A stretch of DNA of 14,448 nt from NCBI GenBank assembly GCA_043806315.1, contig JAZDHF010000137.1, forward strand, positions 1 to 14,448. The letters run 5' to 3'. The position numbers were made by a program, and so were the translations under genes. The stretch comes from SBAX01 sp043806315. GTDB lineage: Bacteria > Planctomycetota > Phycisphaerae > UBA1845. The notes under the pieces were generated by a model. That model did no database searches and was not told where the DNA came from. It was given only the letters and a program-made list of their open reading frames with translations. Each line of letters starts with the position of its first letter. Positions within the stretch are counted from its first letter, which is position 1. Below are positions 1 to 6,836 of this stretch, piece by piece.

Positions 1-297
1 CGACGCAAGACTCGCTTCCGGCTGCTGGCCAAGCTCTACCGGACGGGCTTGAATACCCGTAGGGTTCCATCGAAAGGTTTCAGAAAATGTCTCCTACATC
101 TCATCCTCCTTTCCCAAGCTTCGTGGCGCAAGGTGCATCCCGTTTGGACTGGCGAATATGCCTACGGGATGTCATTCCGAGCGCAGCGATGTCATTCTGA
201 GCGGAGCGAAGAATCTTCTTACGTGTCGAGATGCTCCGCTCCGAGATTCTTCGCTGCGCTCAGAATGACGCGAAACGATTACCCTCGCCACCTTTAA
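1..297 (+). other. Possible 3' end of an unidentified gene running into a repeat
   Basis: Frame 1 is open from the left edge to a TAA at 295-297. In the first 17 codons 15 end in G or C, against about half in the other two forward frames, and the matching reverse frame has a stop. This suggests that the first ~50 bases are the tail of a plus-strand gene with the basic peptide RRKTRFRLLAKLYRTGL. From about base 52 the GC bias at third positions disappears, and from base 171 the frame reads through the palindromic repeat described separately, giving the typical HSERSEES peptide. The real gene may therefore have been cut, or its end replaced by repeat DNA. I do not recognise the product. The remaining bases up to the end of uppS (298-313) show nothing. 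Confidence 0.25.
171..270. repeat. Long palindromic interspersed repeat (HSERSEES type)
   Basis: Bases 191-216 and 244-269 are inverted copies that match at 25 of 26 positions around a 27-base centre, so the RNA can form a long hairpin. A partial extra copy of the left arm lies at 171-187. Translated, one strand reads HSERSEES, a peptide often wrongly annotated in genomes with this repeat family. It sits just downstream of uppS on the minus strand and could end or stabilise that transcript. A diverged relative occurs at 7564-7626. Confidence 0.85.
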
Positions 298-313
298 CGG
301 GATCCACCCCGTA

Positions 314-1102
314 TCAGACCCGGGAGCGCCGGCGACCGGTTTTCTCGACGGGCGCCTGCACATCCCCGAAGCGTCGCTCACGGGCGGCGAAGTCCTTGAT
401 TGCGAGGTCGAGGTCCGCGGGGGTGAACTCCGGCCAGAGCTTTTCGCAAATGTGGATTTCCGCGTAGCTGATTTGCCAGAGCAGGAAGTTGCTCACCCGG
501 CGCTCGTTGGCCGTGCGGATCAACAGGTCGGGATCGGGCAGGCCCGCTGTGTAGAGCGAATTGGAAATCTCAGATTCGTTGATTGCAGATGGCGTCAATC
601 GGCCGGCGCGGACGCGCTCGGCGATCTCGCGGACGGCGTCAACGATCTCATCGCGTGAGCCGTAGTTAAGGGCCAGACAGAGCTTCAGCCCGGGATTCTC
701 GCGGCTCATCGAGATCGTACGGTCCATCTCCGCAAGTACCGACGGGGGCAGCCCCTCGCGCCGGCCGACGTGCAGGAACCGCACGTTGTTGTCCATGATC
801 GTGTCCCGCTCGGCGATGAGGTAGCGCACGTAGAGGTCCATCAGAAAATCGACCTCGTCCCTGGGCCGCTTCCAGTTCTGGGTGCTGAAGCTGAAAAGCG
901 TCAGGGCCTCGATCCCTAACCGAGCACAATGCGTGACGATCGCGCGGACGCTCTTTGCGCCCTGCTCATGCCCGCGGATGCGCGGCAACCCCTGCCGCTT
1001 GGCCCAGCGACCGTTGCCGTCCATGATGACGGCGATGTGCCGCGGCAGCCTCTCTCGCGGAAAGCCCAGGTGCATTTGGGGGTCAAGGTGCGGTTCCGGC
1101 AT
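314..1102 (-). CDS. uppS: Isoprenyl transferase / undecaprenyl diphosphate synthase (UppS)
   Basis: Condenses isopentenyl diphosphate units onto farnesyl diphosphate in cis to make the C55 lipid that carries cell-wall and polysaccharide precursors; acts in the cytoplasm at the membrane. The family's N-terminal signature is clear: HIAVIMDGNGRWAKRQGLPR starts at residue 22, with the catalytic Asp at 28. It is followed by FSFSTQNWKRP and, near the C-terminus, DLLIRTANERRVSNFLLWQ. The last motif normally reads RTSGE, so Ser-Gly is replaced by Ala-Asn here. The product is 262 residues, normal for the family. The frame is open to a TTG at 1109-1111, but the ATG at 1100-1102 is preferred; no strong ribosome binding site is visible for either. 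The gene follows purA by 76 bases, mostly repeat DNA, and may be co-transcribed with it. Confidence 0.95.
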   Translation of the reverse strand: MPEPHLDPQMHLGFPRERLPRHIAVIMDGNGRWAKRQGLPRIRGHEQGAKSVRAIVTHCARLGIEALTLFSFSTQNWKRPRDEVDFLMDLYVRYLIAERDTIMDNNVRFLHVGRREGLPPSVLAEMDRTISMSRENPGLKLCLALNYGSRDEIVDAVREIAERVRAGRLTPSAINESEISNSLYTAGLPDPDLLIRTANERRVSNFLLWQISYAEIHICEKLWPEFTPADLDLAIKDFAARERRFGDVQAPVEKTGRRRSRV

Positions 1103-1116
1103 AGGTCTCAAAGCGC

Positions 1117-1192
1117 GAAGTAAGAAGTTAGAAGATCGAAGTGAGAAAACGGCGTCGTTGCTTCTCTCTTCTCACTTCTCATTTCTCACTTC
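1117..1192. repeat. Purine/pyrimidine-biased repeat (SEVRSEK type), inverted pair
   Basis: Two arms built of GAAGTGAGAA-like units face each other: 1117-1145 on the plus strand and, in reverse complement, 1161-1192. On the minus strand the latter reads as repeats of GAAGTGAGAA with small variations. The arms are related but imperfect. The element fills the gap between purA and uppS and overlaps the last codons of purA, so purA's end (GSEK, TGA) is written in repeat sequence. I associate such units with interspersed intergenic repeats in large bacterial genomes; the copy number here is unknown. Confidence 0.65.
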
Positions 1193-2528
1193 CAACCGGC
1201 TCAGGGACTTGGATCAGGTCTCGCAGTGTGCCGCGCACAAGGGTTTGCGTCCGATCCGGCCCGACCCCGACCAGCGATGCGGGCACGCCGACAAGGGTCT
1301 CAATACGCTCCACGTAGTCACGGGCGTTCTTCGGCAGTTCCTCGAACCGTCGCACCGGCCGTAAGTCTTCCGGCCAACCCGGCAAAAACTCGATGATCGG
1401 CTCGGCACGCTCCAAGCGGCTGACGCTCGCCGGGACCGTCCGCACAGTCCGCCCATCGCATCGGTACGCGACGCATACTCCGATCTCGTCGAGACCGGAT
1501 AGCGTATCCAGGTGCAACAGGGCCAGGTCGGTCGCGCCGCTGAGCTGCGCGGTGTAGCGACACGTCACCGCGTCGAACCATCCGCACCGCCGTGGTCGAC
1601 CCGTAGTGGTGCCGAACTCCCGACCTCTCTGGCGGATGCGTTCGCCGACCGCGTCGTTCAACTCGGTCACGAACGGTCCCGCTCCGACGCGGGTCGCATA
1701 GGCCTTGCTCACCCCGATCAAACGCGTGACCAGCGAAGCCGGCACGCCCGCGCCCGGTCCGATTCCGTTCGGGCCGGTGCTGCTGGAGGTCACGAACGGA
1801 TACGTCCCGTGGTCCACGTCCAGGAGCATACCGTTGGCGCCCTCGAACAGAAGGGACTTGCCGCCTTCGATCGCGTCGTTCAGGAACTGGGTCGTATTGC
1901 AGATGTTGTTACGCAAACGGCTCGCCGCCGTCGCAAGGTCGTCGAGAACGGATGGCGCGTCTAAGCCTCCATCCTCGCCGTACATGGCGCCGAAACAGAC
2001 CTTCTTGGCGTCCACGATCCGGCGGACCCGCGGTATCAGCTCCTTCTCATCGACGAGATCCGCGAAGCGCACGGCCGTCGTGCGGCGCATCTTGTCCGCG
2101 TAGCACGGCCCGATCCCGCGCGAGGTCGTGCCGATCTTTCCCTCGGCGCCCGCGGATCGCTCGCTGAGTTGATCCTCGATCTTGTGATACGCCAGCACCA
2201 GGTGCGCCCGGTCGCTGATTTTGAGACGGGCGGCCGCGTCCACGCCGCGACCCGCGAGGGCGTCGATCTCCGCAAGTAGCGAGATCGGATCGACGACAAC
2301 CCCGGGTCCGATGACGCCAACGGCGTTCTCGTGCAGCACACCGGTAGGCAACAGATGCAGCGCGAACGTCTCGCTGCCGACACAGACGGTGTGACCGGCG
2401 TTGGCCCCGCCGTTGAAGCGGACCACGATGTCGAACGCCGGGCAGAGAAGGTCGACGACCTTTCCCTTCCCTTCGTCGCCCCAACCCAGGCCGAAGACGC
2501 AGGTATGTTGCGATGGTCTACGCGCCAT
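1179..2528 (-). CDS. purA: Adenylosuccinate synthetase (PurA)
   Basis: Joins IMP and aspartate using GTP to form adenylosuccinate, the first committed step from IMP to AMP; cytoplasmic. The 449-residue product carries all main family blocks: GWGDEGKGK from residue 15 with the catalytic Asp18, NAGHT with the catalytic His46, GTTSRGIGPCY, FEGANGMLLDVDHGTYPF, RVGAGPFVTE, TTGRPRRCGWFDA and near the end VGPDRTQTL. The length is slightly above the usual ~430. The start is an ATG at 2526-2528 with no clear ribosome binding site. The last residues (GSEK) and stop codon lie in an interspersed repeat, so the natural C-terminus has probably been altered by repeat insertion without harming the fold. A terminator-like hairpin lies ~45 bases upstream in the leader. 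The gene is divergent from glnA, with uppS downstream. Confidence 0.97.
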   Translation of the reverse strand: MARRPSQHTCVFGLGWGDEGKGKVVDLLCPAFDIVVRFNGGANAGHTVCVGSETFALHLLPTGVLHENAVGVIGPGVVVDPISLLAEIDALAGRGVDAAARLKISDRAHLVLAYHKIEDQLSERSAGAEGKIGTTSRGIGPCYADKMRRTTAVRFADLVDEKELIPRVRRIVDAKKVCFGAMYGEDGGLDAPSVLDDLATAASRLRNNICNTTQFLNDAIEGGKSLLFEGANGMLLDVDHGTYPFVTSSSTGPNGIGPGAGVPASLVTRLIGVSKAYATRVGAGPFVTELNDAVGERIRQRGREFGTTTGRPRRCGWFDAVTCRYTAQLSGATDLALLHLDTLSGLDEIGVCVAYRCDGRTVRTVPASVSRLERAEPIIEFLPGWPEDLRPVRRFEELPKNARDYVERIETLVGVPASLVGVGPDRTQTLVRGTLRDLIQVPEPVGSEK

Positions 2529-2572
2529 GTCGTCCGCCCAGCCCCGATCTATCGACCTCGCGACGAGGGCAT

Positions 2573-2600
2573 AAAAATAGGGCCGCCCAACCGGGGCCCT
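2573..2600 (-). terminator. Intrinsic terminator-like hairpin in the purA leader
   Basis: Read on the minus strand, AGGGCC (2600-2595) and GGCCCT (2584-2579) form a six-pair GC-rich stem around a 10-base loop, followed at once by ATTTTT (2578-2573). This has the shape of a Rho-independent terminator, but lies between the likely purA promoter and its start codon at 2528. It could act as an attenuator or dampen read-through. The stem is short. Confidence 0.35.
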
Positions 2601-2625
2601 CCTTGCGTCCTACGCCCTTTGTCGT

Positions 2626-2654
2626 ACGCTACCCATGCGGTTCCATCCTGTCAA
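2626..2654 (-). promoter_or_regulatory. Candidate purA promoter
   Basis: On the minus strand a perfect TTGACA (2654-2649) is followed after 17 bases by TAGCGT (2631-2626), a weak -10 with three of six consensus matches. The distance to the purA ATG is about 100 bases. The -35 is convincing, the -10 is not. Confidence 0.3.
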
Positions 2655-2731
2655 ACCCCACTCACGCCACCAACCAGATGTGAGTTTATCATAAATAACA
2701 AGGCATTAAATATATTTCTTGCGGATTTTAG

Positions 2732-2760
2732 TTGACACGCTGCCCCGTAGACCATAAAAA
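2732..2760 (+). promoter_or_regulatory. Candidate sigma-70-type promoter of glnA
   Basis: A perfect TTGACA (2732-2737) is separated by 17 bases from TAAAAA (2755-2760, four of six matches to TATAAT). Immediately upstream is an AT-rich tract at about 2683-2730, unusual in this GC-rich window, which could act as an UP element. Transcription would start near 2767, leaving a leader of about 70 bases. No sigma-54 (GG-N10-GC) element was seen. Confidence 0.55.
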
Positions 2761-2772
2761 GACGATACGGTA

Positions 2773-2798
2773 GGATGGTGCCATCCGCCTCTTGGCGG
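2773..2798 (+). promoter_or_regulatory. Two overlapping palindromes in the glnA leader
   Basis: GGATGG-TG-CCATCC (2773-2786) is a dyad with six-base arms. It shares its last two bases with CCGCC-TCTT-GGCGG (2785-2798), a five-pair hairpin. Both lie just after the predicted transcription start. They could be an operator or a small RNA structure; because they overlap they cannot both fold fully. A T7 run follows at 2817-2823 but is too far from the stem to be a terminator. Confidence 0.35.
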
Positions 2799-2835
2799 GG
2801 CGCGAGTTAACGGACCTTTTTTTGGAGGAGCAAGC

Positions 2836-4278
2836 GTGGATACGACCGAGCTGCGGAAGTTCCTGGCGATCCCCTACGACGAGTTGGAGGAGATGAACCT
2901 GGAGGCCAAGCGCCAACGGCTCGAACGAGTCGATCGCGGCACGGTCGAGGAGCAGCGTCGAAAATATCTGACCGACGAGAAACGGATCAAGGCCGTCACG
3001 GCTTGCTTTTGCGACCTCGAAGGCCGGTTCCACATGCTCGACTACGACAAGAAGTTCCTGCTCAAGTCGGCGGACAACCTCACCTTCGACGGCTCGTCGA
3101 TCCGCGGATTTTCGGAAATCGCCGAATCCGATTTGAAGCTCTTGCTCGATTGGCCGGCGTTCTACTGGCTGCCCGCGGACATCTTCGGATCGGGCAAGGT
3201 CATCGTCTTCGGCGAAGTGCATGCTCAGGACGGCTCGCCCTACAAGTGCGATTTCCGTTCGCGCCTGCGGCTGTTCGCCGAGACGCTTCATCGAAACGAG
3301 AAGATGATCCTCAACGTCGCCCCGGAAATCGAAGGCTTCTTGTTCAAGGACACCGACGCCGAGCGGCGTTATTACGACACGGGCAAGTTCGAGTTCATCT
3401 CCACCGGCGGATATTACCACTCGCTGCCGCAGGATCCCTTGCGGCAGTTCATGGACCGCTGCGCCGAGGCCCATCGTTCGTTGGGATTGGGCAATGAAAA
3501 GGACCACCCGGAGGTGGCCCCGTCGCAGTTCGAAATGAACTTCGGCTGCTCCGAGTCGGTCGTCATCGCCGATCAAATCCACCTCTACAAGCTCGTGTGC
3601 CGCCAGGTGGCACGGAGCATGGGCCTGACGGCGTGCTTCCTGCCCAAGCCGGTCGCCGGGGTGAACGGCAGCGGCATGCACTGCAACATGTCCCTCAACC
3701 GCAACGGCAAGAACCTCTTCTATGAGAAGAACGGACAGGACGGCATCTCCGAGTTCGCGTGGAGTTTCATCGACCGCATCCTCAACAACGCGACGGACAT
3801 CTGCCTGGTGCTCAACCCCAGCGTGAACGCGTACCGGCGTCTCGATCCGCACTTTGAGGCCCCCAATCAGATCAAGGCCTCCGCGACCAACCGCGCCGCC
3901 ATGATCCGCATCCCGCTGGGCAACGAGCGCAGCGCGCGGATTGAGTTCCGGTCGGTCTCGCCCGATGCGAACCCGTATTTGTTGTTCTACACCCTCCTTC
4001 GAACGGGTCTGGAGGGCGAGATGCCGGATTTGTCAGACAACGAGGGCAAACGCTATCGGACGCGGTTCCTGCCGGACAACATCCACGACGCCATCCGCCT
4101 TTTTAAGGCCAGTCGGTTGTCGGTGGACATCCTGGGCGAAGAGTCGCACGGCAAGTACGTGGAACTCAAGCAGAAGGCCGCTGACCGCTGCCCGAAGGAA
4201 ATCGGCACACGTGTGAAGGCCGGCGAAGTGATGTTCCATCACGAGGTAACGAACCAGCTTCTGTGGAGCCAGTTCTAA
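2836..4278 (+). CDS. glnA: Glutamine synthetase, type I
   Basis: Makes glutamine from glutamate, ammonia and ATP, the main route of ammonium assimilation; cytoplasmic, normally a dodecamer. The 480-residue protein has an N-terminal beta-grasp part with DGSSIRGF (85-92) and a C-terminal catalytic part. Visible there are the metal-binding glutamates in APEIEGF (Glu164, Glu166), HPEVAPSQFE (Glu226, Glu233), the ATP-binding signature KPVAGVNGSGMH (271-282), LNPSVNAYRR (326-335) and RIEFRSVSPDANPY (368-381). The start is a GTG at 2836 with an excellent ribosome binding site, GGAGGAG at 2824-2830. The Tyr-containing NLYDLPP block that GlnE adenylylates in enterobacterial enzymes is absent; the C-terminal part is shorter, ending in a different block (GTRVKAGEVMFHHEVTNQ). 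Control by adenylylation is therefore unlikely. It is transcribed alone, divergent from purA. Confidence 0.96.
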   Translation: MDTTELRKFLAIPYDELEEMNLEAKRQRLERVDRGTVEEQRRKYLTDEKRIKAVTACFCDLEGRFHMLDYDKKFLLKSADNLTFDGSSIRGFSEIAESDLKLLLDWPAFYWLPADIFGSGKVIVFGEVHAQDGSPYKCDFRSRLRLFAETLHRNEKMILNVAPEIEGFLFKDTDAERRYYDTGKFEFISTGGYYHSLPQDPLRQFMDRCAEAHRSLGLGNEKDHPEVAPSQFEMNFGCSESVVIADQIHLYKLVCRQVARSMGLTACFLPKPVAGVNGSGMHCNMSLNRNGKNLFYEKNGQDGISEFAWSFIDRILNNATDICLVLNPSVNAYRRLDPHFEAPNQIKASATNRAAMIRIPLGNERSARIEFRSVSPDANPYLLFYTLLRTGLEGEMPDLSDNEGKRYRTRFLPDNIHDAIRLFKASRLSVDILGEESHGKYVELKQKAADRCPKEIGTRVKAGEVMFHHEVTNQLLWSQF

Positions 4279-4403
4279 CGGCAATTACGAATCACGAGTT
4301 ACGAACGCCCCCCGAGTCGCGACCGTGAGGGAGCGGTTGTCGTAGCGTCGCCCTGCATGGGCGGTTCGCCAGGGCCGCGAATATAGGTTTGCCTGGCTCA
4401 CAT

Positions 4404-4423
4404 GACCGACTGGAAAGTCGGTC
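4404..4423. repeat. Short hairpin repeat with GGAA loop
   Basis: GACCGACT (4404-4411) and AGTCGGTC (4416-4423) are perfect inverted copies around a GGAA loop, a GNRA-type tetraloop when read on the plus strand. I associate this element with a dispersed intergenic repeat. It may also help end glnA transcripts. Confidence 0.6.
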
Positions 4424-4439
4424 CCACACCGAATGAGCG

Positions 4440-4475
4440 GCATGGGCAGTCCCGGTATCCGGGGGCTGCCCATGC
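4440..4475. repeat. Strong hairpin with 10-bp perfect stem between convergent genes
   Basis: GCATGGGCAG (4440-4449) pairs perfectly with CTGCCCATGC (4466-4475), and the inner bases can add a G-U and several G-C pairs around a small loop. Lying between two convergent gene ends it could stop RNA polymerase from both sides, but no T-run follows on either strand, so it may simply be a repeat. Confidence 0.6.
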
Positions 4476-4525
4476 CCTTCATACCAAACGCAGCCGGCGC
4501 ATTGAGAAGCCCTCGCAGACGCGGG

Positions 4526-6601
4526 CTACCGCGGACCGGTGAAGGCGTCCTCGAAGAGACGGAAATCGAGGAGGTCCACGTCGCCGTCGTTGTCGGCGTC
4601 GAAATCACCGGCTGCGCCGACGTTGACCGACACCAAATATTCCGACTGGTTCCGCAGTGCGCCGTTGCAATCCAGCACCGACTTGTCGGTGACGACGAGC
4701 CGCAAGGTGTAGGCGCACGGCCGCAGCCCGGCTGTATTCCACCGCCCAAGCAGACCGTTGATTACCGGCGTCGGGCCGCTGTTGATCGTCACCCATCCGT
4801 GGGCGTCACCGCCGGTGTAATACAGTGCCCGGCCGTCTAGGTGCGAGTCGGAGGCCGTCCCGAGGATGTCCACCTGCCCCTGCACGTAGGAGCAGGATGT
4901 GGGCGCGGTGATGACGGCGATCGGGGCCGCGTTGTCGATGACCACGTCTCGGGTCTGCGGCGTCGACTCACGTCCGCACTGATCCGTTGCGTCCAACCGG
5001 AGTCGGTAGTTGCCGTCCGCGATGCCGGCGCGCGTGTTCCACGATGCCAGGGGATCGTTTAGTACGGTTCCCGCATAGGTCAGGTGGGCGGGGTCCACCG
5101 GGTTGAACGGGGTACCCGCAGGAAGCGGAGCATATCGAACGGTGTAGCTGTCCGCACCGCGGGCGTTCTCATCCCACACCGTGCCGTCCACGCAGACGCT
5201 ACCACCAAGGACGGCGGCGTTTGTCGGGGAGCGGATCGCCGCGTTGTCATATTGTTTGTCCACAAAGAGCCAGGCGACGACGGAACTCGACCGGCCGCAT
5301 ACGTTGGATGCGCTGAGCCGTAAGAAGTACCATCCCTGCGAGAGGCCTCCGGTGGTCCATGTCCCGCCGCCTAGAAGGTTTCCGTTCACCACCGGATTGG
5401 GGCTGGAGTAGATGGGAATCCAGGTGCTCCCGTTGACGGGCAAATACTCCACTGTGTAGCGATCAAACGTTCCGTCGGGGTCGTGGGCCGATCCATAAAT
5501 CATAGTGCTGTCGCACGTGACTCCCGATGGCGCGGGCCAGGACAGCGGCGTGGAGATGACCGCGATTGGCGGCGTGGTATCCACATCGCATTGGTCGACG
5601 ATGGTTAAGGTGGCGCCCAGGCAGAGGTCACACCCCACCGCGTTATTGGCGTACGCTCCGACCTCGAGGAAATACTCCTCGCCCGCATTGACGGCGAAAG
5701 AAACAGCGGAATTCCGGTAATCTCCGCAAGGGTTGAAGCATTCAGCCGCTAAATCATCGTTGCAGCCTCGTTCGACCATCAACCCGCTGCAAACACCCTG
5801 AAGGGCTCGCACGACCGTGTCGTATGCGGTCGTTGAATGACAAGTCGAGAATTGGGCAACGCCGGTGACCTCCGACGTAAATTTGAACCACACGTTGCGC
5901 CCCACGCCGCTGGAGCACGACCAGTTTTCGGATGCGGAGAAGGCATCCTCGGCGTCGATCTCGACCTCGTGGACTCCGGGAGCCCCCGGCAACTCCCGAG
6001 CCGTCTCGCAGACGATGTTCGTCGGTGCATCACCGCACGGCTGACCGATGGTAACGATCAGCCCAAGACACAAGAAGCAACCGGCCGAGTTCTGATTCCA
6101 CGAGCCGACCGCGAAGCGATAGCGGGTGTCCGCGGTCGCGTTGAAGGTGACCCTCGAACTAGTGCCGGAACACCCATTGGCACACTCAGGGGCAATCGTG
6201 TCGTCATTGCAATCGACATCGGCCATGAGGTTGCACTCGGCGTCCCCTCCGCTCCAGACCTCGAGCACCGTGTCGTACGTCGTGGCGGGGTGACAAGTGC
6301 TGATGGTCACCGGACCCGTCACGGTCGGCGTTACCTGGAACCAAACGGTGTGACCGACGGTCATCCCGCAATAGGTCGTGACGCCGGTGGCCGCGGACGC
6401 ATCCATCAGCACGACATGCTGACCAACGTCCCCGGAAATCACCCGTGGCACAGTGCAGGCGTCGCTCGGCGGTTCGCCGAGAACGCATTGTTGAGCATGC
6501 GACGCCGGGGGGCCACCTCCCAGGCACGCGATCATGGCCGCGCATCGGAAAACTACTGCGAAGACGTTCCTTGCTGTCTCGTTGTAACCTGCCTGTGGCA
6601 T
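4526..6601 (-). CDS. Secreted multidomain protein: two PPC-like domains, three Ig-like repeats, half-dockerin tail
   Basis: A 691-residue exported protein of unknown function. Residues 1-36 are a signal peptide with a likely cut after SHA (34-36). Residues 45-186 and 187-336 are two similar Cys-rich domains, each with a VWF.(V/F) strand, STCH....YDTV, a CNDD motif and a final Y.(F/L).VG strand; the pattern resembles bacterial pre-peptidase C-terminal (PPC) domains. Residues 343-448, 449-557 and 558-661 are three Ig-like units sharing a W(T/N)T..(L/I)..G.Y.LRL core. The tail, GDFDADNDGDVDLLDF from residue 665, is one EF-hand-like loop of a dockerin type I module; a full dockerin has two. No catalytic motif was seen. 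The ATG at 6599-6601 has a good ribosome binding site (GGGGAG) and its own promoter at 6774-6803. It probably works at the cell surface or outside in adhesion or binding; this is an inference. Confidence 0.85.
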   Translation of the reverse strand: MPQAGYNETARNVFAVVFRCAAMIACLGGGPPASHAQQCVLGEPPSDACTVPRVISGDVGQHVVLMDASAATGVTTYCGMTVGHTVWFQVTPTVTGPVTISTCHPATTYDTVLEVWSGGDAECNLMADVDCNDDTIAPECANGCSGTSSRVTFNATADTRYRFAVGSWNQNSAGCFLCLGLIVTIGQPCGDAPTNIVCETARELPGAPGVHEVEIDAEDAFSASENWSCSSGVGRNVWFKFTSEVTGVAQFSTCHSTTAYDTVVRALQGVCSGLMVERGCNDDLAAECFNPCGDYRNSAVSFAVNAGEEYFLEVGAYANNAVGCDLCLGATLTIVDQCDVDTTPPIAVISTPLSWPAPSGVTCDSTMIYGSAHDPDGTFDRYTVEYLPVNGSTWIPIYSSPNPVVNGNLLGGGTWTTGGLSQGWYFLRLSASNVCGRSSSVVAWLFVDKQYDNAAIRSPTNAAVLGGSVCVDGTVWDENARGADSYTVRYAPLPAGTPFNPVDPAHLTYAGTVLNDPLASWNTRAGIADGNYRLRLDATDQCGRESTPQTRDVVIDNAAPIAVITAPTSCSYVQGQVDILGTASDSHLDGRALYYTGGDAHGWVTINSGPTPVINGLLGRWNTAGLRPCAYTLRLVVTDKSVLDCNGALRNQSEYLVSVNVGAAGDFDADNDGDVDLLDFRLFEDAFTGPR

Positions 6602-6773
6602 CGTTCAATCTCCCCTTCCCCGGTCGATGTAAAGACTCGGCGGCGGAACCGGCGCAGTGCGGTTCCCAAAATTGACCGCCGCTTGTTTCTTGGTCGGGAT
6701 GTCTCGGTGAGGTGAGGCAGCGTCCGGCCCCAGCCCCGTCCCCTCCGCCGAAAACCACTCCACCAGCGGCGTC

Positions 6774-6803
6774 AGTATACCGCGGTCACCCCACGATTTG
6801 CAA
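6774..6803 (-). promoter_or_regulatory. Promoter of the dockerin-tailed secreted protein gene
   Basis: On the minus strand TTGCAA (6803-6798, four of six) is followed after 18 bases by TATACT (6779-6774, five of six). Transcription would begin near 6767, giving a leader of about 165 bases before the ATG at 6601. The promoter lies between nadD and the secreted protein gene, so the latter need not depend on nadD transcription. Nothing else was recognised in the 6602-6836 gap. Confidence 0.5.
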
Positions 6804-6836
6804 GTCGAAAAGAGCAAACGGCGGCCCCCGCGGCCG

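Larger units (their letters stand above)
4279..4525. repeat. Repeat-rich gap between convergent glnA and the dockerin gene
   Basis: No gene fits this 247-base gap. It is a mosaic of short intergenic repeats: AATTACGAATCACGAGTTACGAA-like units right after glnA (from 4281), a segment around 4313-4336 containing GTCGCGACCGTGAGGGAGC, and two strong hairpins listed separately. Units like those at 4281 recur at 7550-7560 and 7633-7691. Confidence 0.6.

Noticed and set aside
49..297. Small gene starting at ATG-less frame position 49
   Set aside because: Most of it is repeat sequence (HSERSEES peptide) and it has no ribosome binding site; only the first ~50 bases of the window look coding and they enter from the left.
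2817..2823. T7 run before glnA as a terminator
   Set aside because: The nearest stem ends at 2798, 18 bases away, and the run is directly followed by the ribosome binding site.
2728..3852. Long minus-strand open frame (374 codons) opposite glnA
   Set aside because: It is the antisense shadow of a highly conserved glutamine synthetase; its peptide has no recognisable motif and arises from the GC-rich codon bias of glnA.
5837..6715. Plus-strand open frame (292 codons) opposite the dockerin-tailed protein gene
   Set aside because: The minus-strand frame has a signal peptide, repeated domains and a ribosome binding site; the plus-strand peptide is Arg-rich without motifs.
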